Assembly (NCBI GenBank): GCA_003644895.1
Contig: QNDO01000006.1
Span: forward strand, 1 to 22,309
DNA: 22,309 bases
DNA from: Candidatus Hydrothermota bacterium
GTDB lineage: Bacteria; Hydrothermota; Hydrothermia; UBA1063
Direction of reading: 5' to 3'
The stretch's first letter is position 1. Every line of letters starts with the position of its first letter. Below the pieces are notes generated by a model. That model ran no database searches. It saw nothing but the letters and a program-made list of their open reading frames with translations, and was not told the DNA's origin. The translations under genes were made by a program, and so were the position numbers. Below are positions 1-7,692 of the stretch, piece by piece.

Positions 1-1191
1 GATTTTGACATCGCACCGAAGACAAATCGTATGGCACTTTCTATACTCTGGGATGGAGGATATGATATATATATCTATTCTCTGACAGATACCAAAGAGG
101 TGAAAAGTATTCAATGGGATGAATCTCCCCCCATGCTTGTGAAGATTTCTTTACTGGAAAGCCAGAAAAAATATTCACCCAGTTTTTCTCTTGACTGGGT
201 AAATGGATATGCAGAGTATATGTATCCCTACGGGTTTTCCGGGTTAATGGCTTTGGGTCTTTCTGATGAACTGGGTGATCATGAAATAACTGTCATAACG
301 GATCTTTATCAAGATATTCTTAATTCACAGTTTGAGATAACTTACAGTTATCTTCCCAGACGAACTGATTACATATTTTCCATATACCAGTACTGGGATT
401 TTTATTATATATCCGATTTTGAAGCATATCTGAATAAGAATCTCGGAGTAGAGGCTCTTTTAAGTTATCCACTCTCTAGATTCAGGCGTTTTGAATTTGG
501 TCTGAATTTTGAAAATCAGGAACGTCATTTTCTGGTGGAAGATATATTTGGAAATTTCTACGAGATCCCTTCTTTGAGAGAAACGAAGAATTTTCTGGGA
601 GTTTATCTGGCCCATGTTTTTGATAACGTGTTGTATTCTTACTACTCAGACCCACTGGATGGAACAAGATATTACATAGGGGCAACGAAGAGTGTGTTTC
701 TCAGCACCGATCTTACAATCGGCGTTCTGGACTTCCGGCATTACATCAGGTTAGCTAAGAGGTACGTCTGGGCAAACCGTTTCACAGCTAAATATTCCAC
801 AGGCAGGGATAGCATTGTATTCACAATGGGGGGTCCTTATGACCTCAGAGGTTATGAGTATGGGGAACTGATGGGCAATAAAAGTATATTGTTTAGTTCG
901 GAGCTTAGAGTCCCATTTATCGATAAGATAAAAATAGCTTTTCCACTACCTCTTGAGATCGGAGGGATTAGAGGTGTAGTATTTCTAGATGTGGGCAATG
1001 CCTGGTCAGGAGGGATGAAATTACAGCCCTTTGATAAATTTCCCAGATTGAAAGACCTTAAGGGTGATGTGGGAGCCGGGATAAGGCTGGAGTTGGGTTT
1101 TGCAAAGCTTAAGATTGACTGGGCTAAGAAGACAAATTTTGTCTCGGTTTACGATCATACCTGGCAGATCTCGCTGGGTAGGGATTTCTAA
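1..1191 (+). CDS. Beta-propeller/Omp85 surface protein, 5' partial
   Basis: The reading frame is open from the first base of the window, so the true start lies upstream; the first Met inside (base 31) is not convincing as a start. The first residues (ALSILWDGGYDIYIYSL, from base 34) look like the last blade of a TolB/PD40-type beta-propeller. The remaining ~360 residues alternate aromatic/hydrophobic strands as in an outer-membrane barrel. Near residue 270 the motif GGPYDLRGYEYGE matches the conserved (V/L)RG(F/Y) loop-6 signature of Omp85/BamA proteins, followed by FLDVGNAW and a final strand ending in Phe, the usual barrel terminus. Propeller plus Omp85 barrel architectures occur in several diderm lineages; the role is unknown, possibly surface assembly or secretion. 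Confidence is high for the barrel and moderate for the propeller because only its end is visible. Confidence 0.75.
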   Translation, partial: DFDIAPKTNRMALSILWDGGYDIYIYSLTDTKEVKSIQWDESPPMLVKISLLESQKKYSPSFSLDWVNGYAEYMYPYGFSGLMALGLSDELGDHEITVITDLYQDILNSQFEITYSYLPRRTDYIFSIYQYWDFYYISDFEAYLNKNLGVEALLSYPLSRFRRFEFGLNFENQERHFLVEDIFGNFYEIPSLRETKNFLGVYLAHVFDNVLYSYYSDPLDGTRYYIGATKSVFLSTDLTIGVLDFRHYIRLAKRYVWANRFTAKYSTGRDSIVFTMGGPYDLRGYEYGELMGNKSILFSSELRVPFIDKIKIAFPLPLEIGGIRGVVFLDVGNAWSGGMKLQPFDKFPRLKDLKGDVGAGIRLELGFAKLKIDWAKKTNFVSVYDHTWQISLGRDF

Positions 1192-1192
1192 C

Positions 1193-1221
1193 TTGCAATA
1201 GCTTCTTTCTAAGTTTATCAT
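1193..1221 (+). promoter_or_regulatory. Putative sigma-70-type promoter for the yajC operon
   Basis: TTGCAA (1193-1198, 4/6 match to the -35 consensus) and TATCAT (1216-1221, 5/6 match to the -10 consensus) are separated by 17 bp. They lie directly after the stop of the preceding barrel gene (1189-1191) and 38 bp before the yajC start. This is the only non-coding gap (68 bp) in the first 9.9 kb, so it is the natural place for a promoter. The region is AT-rich, so a chance match is possible. Confidence 0.35.
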
Positions 1222-1259
1222 TTTAAACATAAATTTAAACCTGATAGGGGGTATTTATT

Positions 1260-1604
1260 ATGAAAAAATTAATAGTTGCGTTCCTAATTCCCGGAATCAT
1301 GTGGGCTCAGAGTTCACAGGGAGGAGGAAGTATACTTGGGATTCTGTTTCCTATTATAATCATGTTCGCAATCTTCTATTTTCTGCTTATACTTCCACAG
1401 TCCAGGGCGGAAAAGAGAAGGAAAGAGATGCTTTCCAAGCTAAAGAAAGGCGATCGAGTAGTAACTACAGGGGGAATAATCGGAACGATTCAGAAAGTGG
1501 AAGAAAATATAGTAACACTAAAAGTTGCACAGAATACAAATATAAAAATTGATAAGAATGCAGTGAGAGCTGTATTGAGCCCCAAAGAAGAAACTCAAGG
1601 ATGA
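1260..1604 (+). CDS. yajC: Preprotein translocase subunit YajC
   Basis: The 114-residue product has the YajC layout: a hydrophobic segment (residues ~24-45, ILGILFPIIIMFAIFYFLL), then LPQ and a basic stretch (RAEKRRKE), then a small soluble domain with KKGDRVVTTGGIIGTI, the family's best conserved block. YajC is an accessory inner-membrane partner of SecDF-YidC at the Sec translocon. The N-terminus (MKKLIVAFLIPGIMWAQ) also looks like a signal peptide placed before the usual single membrane helix; some families have such an extension. GGGGG at 1247-1251 serves as ribosome binding site. The gene opens the operon and overlaps def by ATGA. secD/secF, often next to yajC, are not in the window. Confidence 0.93.
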   Translation: MKKLIVAFLIPGIMWAQSSQGGGSILGILFPIIIMFAIFYFLLILPQSRAEKRRKEMLSKLKKGDRVVTTGGIIGTIQKVEENIVTLKVAQNTNIKIDKNAVRAVLSPKEETQG

Positions 1605-2122
1605 GTATAAGAAGAGTTAGAATAATAGGGGATCCAGTTTTAAGAACCCCTGCAGAGGAGGTCAAAGAGGTTACAAAAGAACTGATTGAACTCAGGCAAG
1701 ACCTTATAGATACGATGCTTGAAGCCAATGGATTAGGTCTTGCCGCAAATCAGATTGGAGTATTAAAGAAAGTAGCGGTTATCAATGTAGAAGAAATTGG
1801 AGTTGGAAAAGGCATCAAAGTGCTGGTAAATCCGGTGGTAATCTTTGTGGAAGATACTCAGAATGAAGAAGAGGGATGCTTATCAATTCCCGGCTTATAT
1901 GCAGAACTTGAAAGACCATATTTCGTAAAAGTTGAAGCCCTGGAGTTTAAGGGTAAGAAACTGAAGCCTGTGACAATTGAAGCAGAAGATCTTTATGCCA
2001 GAGCACTTTTGCACGAAATAGATCATCTTAATGGGATACTTTTTGTTGACAGAATGGAAGAAGAAAGGAGAAGGATTTTACTAGCTCGCTGGCAAGAAGA
2101 GAGGAAGAGAAGCTTATTATGA
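1601..2122 (+). CDS. def: Peptide deformylase
   Basis: The product removes the formyl group from N-terminal formyl-Met of nascent proteins. All three metalloenzyme motifs are present in the 173-residue product: GLGLAANQ (residues 44-51), EGCLS with the metal Cys at 93, and HEIDH (138-142) giving two metal His and the catalytic Glu. Motif I carries Asn where Pro is common (GLAAPQ), a tolerated variant. The start overlaps the yajC stop as ATGA, and the stop overlaps the fmt start in the same way, so translation is probably coupled. Adjacency to fmt is the classic def-fmt pair. Length is normal for the family. Confidence 0.97.
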   Translation: MSIRRVRIIGDPVLRTPAEEVKEVTKELIELRQDLIDTMLEANGLGLAANQIGVLKKVAVINVEEIGVGKGIKVLVNPVVIFVEDTQNEEEGCLSIPGLYAELERPYFVKVEALEFKGKKLKPVTIEAEDLYARALLHEIDHLNGILFVDRMEEERRRILLARWQEERKRSLL

Positions 2123-3042
2123 GGTGGGTTTATATAGGAACAGGCTTATTTGCTACATCAGTTCTTGAAAAGCTATATCTTTCTGGATTAAGGCCCGGTT
2201 TAGTAGTTGTCCCTCCTGATAAGAGGAGAGGTAGAGGCCTTAAGAGAAGGCCTGTTCCCGTAAAAGAATTTGCCATTGAAGCCAACATTGACTATGTAGA
2301 GTGTGAGAATTTAGAGGAGGAGAATTGCAAGAAAAGGCTTATTGATTTTAATCCTGACTTTCTTGTAGTTTGCGATTATGGCAAGATTCTAAAGAGAGAA
2401 ATATTGGCAATCCCCAGGATAGCACCCTTAAATATTCATCCTTCTTTACTGCCAAAATATAGAGGTGCTGCCCCAATTGAGAGGAGTATCCTAAACGGTG
2501 AAAAAGAGACTGGAATATCTATAATAATTATGAATGAGAGAATTGATGCAGGGGAACTGTTGCTGCAGGAGAAAGTAGCTATTGGCGAAGATGAAACCAA
2601 GGGTGATCTGATTGTAAAATTATCAGTTCTAGTACCTGAACTTTTGAAACAAGCAATGGAAGGACTGATAAAGGCAGAGATAAGGCCTCATCCACAAACA
2701 GGGGCTTCTTCTTATGCAAAGAAGATAAAAAAAGAAGAGCTTTTTATTGATTGGAATGAGGATGCTGTAAAGGTAAAGAATAAAATAAATGCTTTTTCTC
2801 CCATCCCCGGCGCAAGGAGTAAATTAAACAATGAGATTATAAAAATTTTGAGAGCTAGACTATCAAATAAGGCTCTCTCTCTTTCTCCCGGTGAAATTTA
2901 CGTAGAACATCATACAAGATTATTTGTGGGCACAGGGAAGGGCGTGGTAGAAATCCTTGAAATACAACCGCCCGGAAAGAAAATAATGCTTGCAAAGGAG
3001 TTCATTCAGGGGAGAAAACTTGATGGTCTCAGCTTTTCATAG
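2119..3042 (+). CDS. fmt: Methionyl-tRNA formyltransferase
   Basis: Transfers a formyl group from 10-formyl-tetrahydrofolate to Met-tRNA(fMet), the step that def later reverses on the protein. The 307-residue product has the N-terminal Rossmann-type formyltransferase domain with the catalytic Asn-x-His (N105, H107) and SLLPKYRGAAP (109-119), plus the third catalytic residue D143 in RIDAGELL. A C-terminal tRNA-binding domain follows (from ~205, FIDWNEDAVKVKNKINAFSPIPGA). Residues 34-44 hold the usual basic loop (DKRRGRGLKRR). The gene overlaps def by ATGA and is separated from sucC by 15 bp containing a strong ribosome binding site. Confidence 0.97.
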   Translation: MRWVYIGTGLFATSVLEKLYLSGLRPGLVVVPPDKRRGRGLKRRPVPVKEFAIEANIDYVECENLEEENCKKRLIDFNPDFLVVCDYGKILKREILAIPRIAPLNIHPSLLPKYRGAAPIERSILNGEKETGISIIIMNERIDAGELLLQEKVAIGEDETKGDLIVKLSVLVPELLKQAMEGLIKAEIRPHPQTGASSYAKKIKKEELFIDWNEDAVKVKNKINAFSPIPGARSKLNNEIIKILRARLSNKALSLSPGEIYVEHHTRLFVGTGKGVVEILEIQPPGKKIMLAKEFIQGRKLDGLSFS

Positions 3043-3057
3043 GAAAAGGAGGTTAAG

Positions 3058-4200
3058 ATGAAGCTTCTTGAATACTCTTCCAAAGAGGTTCTTAAGAAAT
3101 ATGGTATTCCTGTAAAGAGAGGAAAACTGGTAAGAAGCGTTGATGAAGCTTTAGAAGTATACAAAGACCTGGGGCCTCACGTTGCAGTTAAAGCTCAGGT
3201 TCCTGTTGGAGGAAGGGGCAAGGCAGGTGGTATTAGACTTGCAAAGAGTGAATCGGAGCTTAAAGAGGTGACTTCATCTATTCTTGGAATGGAAATTAAG
3301 GGAATTAAAGTAAAGAAGGTACTTGTGGAAGAAGCAGCTGAAATAGAGAAAGAATTTTATGTAGGGGTTGTGCTTGATAGAAATACCAGGAACAATATAA
3401 TAATGGTTTCAGCTGAAGGTGGTGTAGAAATAGAAGAGGTGGCGAGAGAAAAACCTGAGGCAATTTTGAAGATCTCTGTTGATCCCGGTGTAGGTCTTCC
3501 TGATTTTAAGGCCCGTGAACTTGCCTTCGGTCTCGGATTAGTCCCTGACCTTGCTAAAAAAATGGCTGTATTCATAAAAAAGCTTTATGAACTTTATATA
3601 AATGTGGACGCTCAGCTTGCAGAAATAAATCCGCTTGTGGTAGATAAAAATGGGGAACTGTGGGCACTTGATGCTAAAATAATAGTAGACGATAATGCTC
3701 TATTCCGCCATCCAGATATCGAAAAGCTGAGAGACATGGATTATGAGAATAGAGATGAATTGGAAGCCAAAGAAAAAGGTCTTTCTTTTGTAAAACTTGA
3801 GGGAAATATCGGGTGCTGTGTGAATGGTGCAGGACTTGCTATGGCAACCATGGACATAATAAAACTCTACGGTGGAGAGCCTGCAAATTTTCTTGATGTA
3901 GGAGGAAGTTCCAACCCCGATAAAATCAGGAATGCCATGCGGTTGATTCTCAAGGATCCCAGTGTAAAAGCTATTTACATCAATATTTTTGGAGGAATTA
4001 CAAGATGTGATGATGTGGCAAAAGGGTTGATACAGGCTTTCAGCGAGCTGGAAATAAATGTCCCTGTGGTTATTAGACTGACCGGAACCAATGAGGATAT
4101 TGCAAGAAAAATGCTGAATGAATCTGGGCTTCCTTTGCACACTGCCGCAACTATGGCAGAAGGAGCCAAAAAAGTAACTGAACTTGCAACCTCTCAATGA
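3058..4200 (+). CDS. sucC: Succinyl-CoA synthetase (ADP-forming) beta subunit
   Basis: Beta chain of the enzyme interconverting succinyl-CoA and succinate with substrate-level ATP formation. The 380-residue product is full length: an N-terminal ATP-grasp domain (VKAQVPVGGRGKAGGIRLAK at 44-63; metal/nucleotide residues near E189, N191, D205) and a C-terminal CoA-ligase domain with NGAGLAMATMD (256-266), FLDVGG (278-283) and NIFGGITRCD (309-318). AAAGGAGGT lies just upstream. The alpha subunit gene sucD, which carries the phosphorylated His and normally follows directly, is absent; the next gene is a TPR protein. The partner must be elsewhere. Other acyl-CoA synthetases of this superfamily are possible, but the motifs fit SucC well. 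Confidence 0.93.
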   Translation: MKLLEYSSKEVLKKYGIPVKRGKLVRSVDEALEVYKDLGPHVAVKAQVPVGGRGKAGGIRLAKSESELKEVTSSILGMEIKGIKVKKVLVEEAAEIEKEFYVGVVLDRNTRNNIIMVSAEGGVEIEEVAREKPEAILKISVDPGVGLPDFKARELAFGLGLVPDLAKKMAVFIKKLYELYINVDAQLAEINPLVVDKNGELWALDAKIIVDDNALFRHPDIEKLRDMDYENRDELEAKEKGLSFVKLEGNIGCCVNGAGLAMATMDIIKLYGGEPANFLDVGGSSNPDKIRNAMRLILKDPSVKAIYINIFGGITRCDDVAKGLIQAFSELEINVPVVIRLTGTNEDIARKMLNESGLPLHTAATMAEGAKKVTELATSQ

Positions 4201-5255
4201 AATTATTTTTATTATTTTTTTTATTTTATTCCAATGTAGATCTTTTTAAAGAGCCTCTTGATTCATTGCTTATAAAAGGTCTGGACTTCGCTTACAGAGA
4301 AAAATATAAGGAAGCCCAGGCATATTTTGATCTTGCAATAAAATTTTATCCTGAACATCCTGGGGGATATCTATACAAAGCAGGACTTCTGGATTTATAT
4401 ATGATAGATTTCTCTACAGATGAAAGAGAGGAAGAATTTTATAATCTCGTGGATATGGCTGTAAAGAAGGCTCGAAAAATGCGCAGAGATCATATTTCTA
4501 AAGATTCACTTGCGCTTTCATATTTTTTCGAGGGTTCAGCTTTTTCCTACAGAGCGGTTAGAGAAGGGAGGAAAAAGAAATTTATCCCTGCCTTAAAATA
4601 TGGTTTTAAGGCAGTCAAACTTTTAAAAAAAAGTGTAGAATTGGATAGTTCTCTTTACGATGCATACCTTCCTCTAGGAACATATTCTTATGCATTAAGT
4701 AAAATTCCCAAGGTGCTAAGATGGTTTTTACCAGATGATGGTTCAAGAGAAGATGGACTTAGGAAGATGGAATTAGCTGCAAAAAAGGCCAAATATGTGA
4801 AGATCCTGGCTATGGATGCCTATGCATGGACACTTGCCTATGATGGTCAGGCTGATAGTGCAGTTAAAGTGGCCCAAAAACTTGTGGAGATGTATCCCGG
4901 CACCAGGGCATTCAGATGGACTCTTTCTTATGCTTTACGGAAAGCAGGTAAATGGCGTGAAGCAGAGAAAACACACAGAGTGATTTTTTATCTCACTGTT
5001 AGAGACCAAAAGGATTACCCTTATGATATTGCACTTTCCCTGTACTGGCTTGCAATTTGTAATTATATCAATGGAAGGAAGACCGAAGCAATAGTCCATG
5101 CGGATGCTGCACTACTGGTATTAAGAGGAGCTTCTAATAATCCAAAGGTAAACAAATTGAGAAGAGGACTTGAAAAACTGGACAAAAAACTGGAAAAATA
5201 TAGAAGACTTAAAACATATATTGATCCAGCAGGAGTGGAGGACTATGGGCCTTAA
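4197..5255 (+). CDS. Exported TPR-repeat protein of unknown function
   Basis: The 352-residue product begins with a short hydrophobic leader (MKLFLLFFLFYS), suggesting export to the periplasm. It continues as helical repeats: a clear TPR near 27-60 (GLDFAYREKYKEAQAYFDLAIKFYPEHP), another at ~135-160 (GFKAVKLLKKSVELDSSLYDAYLPLG) and further degenerate units near 205-265 and 280-312. The C-terminus is a charged helix (LEKLDKKLEKYRRLK). TPRs bind partner proteins, so it may scaffold an envelope complex, but nothing identifies the partner. It is coupled to sucC by ATGA and overlaps the following dehydrogenase by 11 nt. The leader is encoded by a very T-rich stretch (4203-4232), which is error-prone but leaves the frame intact. 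Confidence 0.8.
   Translation: MKLFLLFFLFYSNVDLFKEPLDSLLIKGLDFAYREKYKEAQAYFDLAIKFYPEHPGGYLYKAGLLDLYMIDFSTDEREEEFYNLVDMAVKKARKMRRDHISKDSLALSYFFEGSAFSYRAVREGRKKKFIPALKYGFKAVKLLKKSVELDSSLYDAYLPLGTYSYALSKIPKVLRWFLPDDGSREDGLRKMELAAKKAKYVKILAMDAYAWTLAYDGQADSAVKVAQKLVEMYPGTRAFRWTLSYALRKAGKWREAEKTHRVIFYLTVRDQKDYPYDIALSLYWLAICNYINGRKTEAIVHADAALLVLRGASNNPKVNKLRRGLEKLDKKLEKYRRLKTYIDPAGVEDYGP
5231..5240 (+). promoter_or_regulatory. Ribosome binding site fixing the dehydrogenase start
   Basis: AGGAGTGGAG lies 4-13 bases before ATG 5245. It supports that start over the in-frame ATG at 5170, which lacks such a site and would add 25 residues with no resemblance to the family N-terminus. The site is embedded in the last codons of the TPR gene. 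Confidence 0.7.
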
Positions 5256-6219
5256 ACGTATTTTTGTCACAAGAAAATTACCCATTGATTTTAAAAAGAT
5301 ATTTACAGATTTTGAAATTGAAGTTTGGGAGGAGGACAGAGTAATCCCACGGGAAGTGCTTGAAGATAGGATCAGAGATGTTGATATTCTTGTACCTTTG
5401 CTTACAGACAGAATTGATGAGAATATTATTGAGAAGGCCCAGAACCTGAAAATGATTGCAAACTATGCAGCAGGTTATGATAATATAGATGTAGAGGCCT
5501 GTACAGAAAGAGGTATTATGGTGACAAATACTCCTGGTGTTCTTTCTGATGCGACAGCTGAGCTGGCGTGGGCTCTTGTTTTTGCAGTTGCAAGAAGAGT
5601 CCTTGAAGGAGATAAATTTGTAAGAGAGGGGAAATTTAGAGGATGGTCTCCAACTCTGCTCCTTGGTATGGAACTCTCTGGAAAAACACTTGGCGTCATA
5701 GGATGTGGGAGAATAGGCACATCCTTTGCATTAAAAAGTAAAGGATTAGGTATGAAGGTACTTTATTACAACCGCTCCAAAAGATCGGTAGTGGAGGATG
5801 CTCTTGGAGCTCAAAAGGTAGATCTGGAGTATCTTCTCAGGAATTCAGATGTTGTTTCTATACATCTCCCGCTTACACCTGAGACTTATCACCTAATTGG
5901 TGACACTGAATTTCAGCTTATGAAAGAGAATGCAATTCTTGTCAATACCGCCAGGGGAGCAATTGTTGAAGAGAGGGCTCTTATCGATGCATTAAAAAAT
6001 AGAAAACTTTTTGGAGCAGGACTGGATGTTTATGAGAGTGAACCGGAGATCTCTCCTGAACTCCTTAAACTGGATAATGTAGTTCTCTTGCCGCACATTG
6101 GAAGTGCTACATTTAAAACTCGGATAAAAATGGCTGAACTAGTAATGGAAAATATAAAGGCCTTTTTAGAGGGACGAAGACCACCAACTATCGTTAATCC
6201 AGAGGTCCTTGAAAAATGA
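5245..6219 (+). CDS. D-2-hydroxyacid dehydrogenase (glyoxylate/hydroxypyruvate reductase type)
   Basis: NAD(P)-dependent reductase of 2-oxoacids, most like the glyoxylate/hydroxypyruvate reductase group. The 324-residue product has the expected split catalytic domain around a Rossmann domain: NYAAGYDNID (73-82), the nucleotide motif GCGRIG (153-158), NTARGAIV (234-241, catalytic R237), DVYESEP (261-267, region of the catalytic Glu) and LLPHIGSAT (281-289, catalytic H284). The start at 5245 is chosen because the protein then begins MGLKRIFVTRKLP, typical of the family, behind a good ribosome binding site. It overlaps the TPR gene by 11 nt and ftsE by ATGA. The exact substrate (glyoxylate, hydroxypyruvate, phosphoglycerate) cannot be decided; the length is too short for a SerA with a regulatory domain. 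Confidence 0.9.
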   Translation: MGLKRIFVTRKLPIDFKKIFTDFEIEVWEEDRVIPREVLEDRIRDVDILVPLLTDRIDENIIEKAQNLKMIANYAAGYDNIDVEACTERGIMVTNTPGVLSDATAELAWALVFAVARRVLEGDKFVREGKFRGWSPTLLLGMELSGKTLGVIGCGRIGTSFALKSKGLGMKVLYYNRSKRSVVEDALGAQKVDLEYLLRNSDVVSIHLPLTPETYHLIGDTEFQLMKENAILVNTARGAIVEERALIDALKNRKLFGAGLDVYESEPEISPELLKLDNVVLLPHIGSATFKTRIKMAELVMENIKAFLEGRRPPTIVNPEVLEK

Positions 6220-6878
6220 CGCAGATCGAATTTAAAAATGTGTGCAAGAGATTTTCTGAGAAAAGAGTGGCGCTTTACGATGTGAATTTTAAGGTGAAAA
6301 AGGGAGATTTTGTGTTCCTAGTGGGTAAGACTGGGGCAGGAAAAACTACAGTTCTCAGACACATTTATATGGAGTTATTCCCCGATGAAGGCGATGTACT
6401 GTGGGAAGGTATAAGCACCCGGAAGATGCGGAAATCAGAAATTCTTAAAGTCAGACGGAAAATGGGAATTATATTTCAGGATCTGAAACTTCTTCTAAAT
6501 AGAACAGTGTCAGAAAATATAGAGTTTGTACTCAGATTATCCGGCGAGAAGGAAGTTAAACCAAGAATCTGGCAGGTTTTACATAATGTAGGGATTGTAG
6601 GGGAGGCTCAGGTAATAGCAGGAGAACTATCTCGGGGCGAGCTTCAGCGTCTTGCGGTGGCCAGAGCAATTGTTACAAGTCCTGAAATATTGCTTGCTGA
6701 TGAACCCTTTGGGAACATAAATAAAGACGATGCAATAGAGATACTGAAGATTCTGATGAATTTTAACAGTTCAGGAAGTACGGTTATTATTGCAACCCAT
6801 AATGTAGAATTACTGGGAGAGGTAAAGAAGAAAAGGGTAATAGAAATTGACGAGGGCAGAATTATAAATGAGTACTAA
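6216..6878 (+). CDS. ftsE: Cell division ATP-binding protein FtsE
   Basis: ATPase of the FtsEX complex, which sits at the septum and drives periplasmic peptidoglycan hydrolysis rather than transport. The 220-residue product has all ABC motifs: Walker A GKTGAGKT (37-44), Q-loop Q88 (FQDLKLL), signature LSRGELQR (138-145), Walker B EILLADEP (157-164) and switch His195. The signature has Arg where the common form is LSGGEQQR. FtsE-type identity rests on size, the N-terminus (IEFKNVCKRF) and the ftsX gene immediately downstream, which starts inside its last codons (6868). Confidence 0.96.
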   Translation: MTQIEFKNVCKRFSEKRVALYDVNFKVKKGDFVFLVGKTGAGKTTVLRHIYMELFPDEGDVLWEGISTRKMRKSEILKVRRKMGIIFQDLKLLLNRTVSENIEFVLRLSGEKEVKPRIWQVLHNVGIVGEAQVIAGELSRGELQRLAVARAIVTSPEILLADEPFGNINKDDAIEILKILMNFNSSGSTVIIATHNVELLGEVKKKRVIEIDEGRIINEY

Positions 6879-7692
6879 ATTTTATTTAAATGAACTTGCA
6901 TACCTATGGAAGAGATCCCGAGTAGAAATCAACTTTTTATTTCTTCTTTTTTTCCTTTCGGGGCTCTTTTTTACCCTCTATCTTTCAGGTTATACATATC
7001 TTGCCAATCTTAGATCCAAAGTCTATGAAACTGCATTCTGTAAAGTCTTTCTGCAGGAAGGTGTACCCGATGATTATATCGTGTTTCTAAAAGATTTTTT
7101 CGAAAAGGACCCCGATGTGAAGGACGTGAGGTTCGTAGATAAGGAAAGCGCTCTGAAAGAATTTAAATCAAGATTCCCCAGATATGAAGAGCTTTTAAAA
7201 CTTTTTAAAGAAAACCCGCTACCCATTAATTTTGAATTAAAGTTTAAAAATGAATTACTTAAACGTAGAAGCTTAGAAGAAAAGCTGGAGTTTTTCTCAC
7301 AGTTCCCTTATGTCGAGACTGTTCAAAGTAATTATGATTTTGTGTTAAGATTGGACCGTATTATTAATACTCTCTTTTTTGTAGCAGTATTTTTATTCGT
7401 ATTTTTTACTGTAATTTTTATTCCCATATTAAGCTCCATCACAAGGACCATATTGCAAAAGGAATTCCACCTATTTGAACTTATAGAGCTTTTAGGATAT
7501 GATACCAAAAAGGCTATCTGGACAATCGGTATTGCCGCCTTTGTACCTGCCTTTATAGCCTCGTTGATACTGGCTGGTATTACCCTTATTATAGATTCGG
7601 TAGCTCCATTTTCGGGTAAGTTGTTGTACGCTATACCCCTCTTTATACTCTTTATACAACTTCTTGTGCTCGTCGATAGTACAAAGCCATGA
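6868..7692 (+). CDS. ftsX: Cell division protein FtsX (permease-like)
   Basis: Membrane partner of FtsE that passes the ATPase signal to a periplasmic hydrolase activator. The 274-residue product shows the FtsX topology: TM1 at ~21-44, an extracytoplasmic domain (~45-165) containing the family hallmark NPLPINFEL (117-125), then TM2 (~167-190), TM3 (~216-243) and TM4 (~251-270). ERRs typical of transporters are absent. It overlaps ftsE by 11 nt and the EnvC-like gene by ATGA, so the three are probably made in balanced amounts. The C-terminus (LVDSTKP) is slightly shorter than usual. Confidence 0.94.
   Translation: MSTKFYLNELAYLWKRSRVEINFLFLLFFLSGLFFTLYLSGYTYLANLRSKVYETAFCKVFLQEGVPDDYIVFLKDFFEKDPDVKDVRFVDKESALKEFKSRFPRYEELLKLFKENPLPINFELKFKNELLKRRSLEEKLEFFSQFPYVETVQSNYDFVLRLDRIINTLFFVAVFLFVFFTVIFIPILSSITRTILQKEFHLFELIELLGYDTKKAIWTIGIAAFVPAFIASLILAGITLIIDSVAPFSGKLLYAIPLFILFIQLLVLVDSTKP

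Noticed and set aside
1192..1259. Terminator for the left-edge barrel gene
   Set aside because: No GC-rich inverted repeat with a T-run is visible; only promoter-like boxes and the yajC ribosome binding site.
3700..4197. 165-residue open frame antisense to sucC
   Set aside because: Exact shadow of a conserved gene, no ribosome binding site, composition unlike the neighbours.
5170..5244. In-frame upstream ATG extending the dehydrogenase by 25 residues
   Set aside because: The extension lies wholly inside the TPR gene, has no ribosome binding site and no family similarity; ATG 5245 has AGGAGTGGAG in front.
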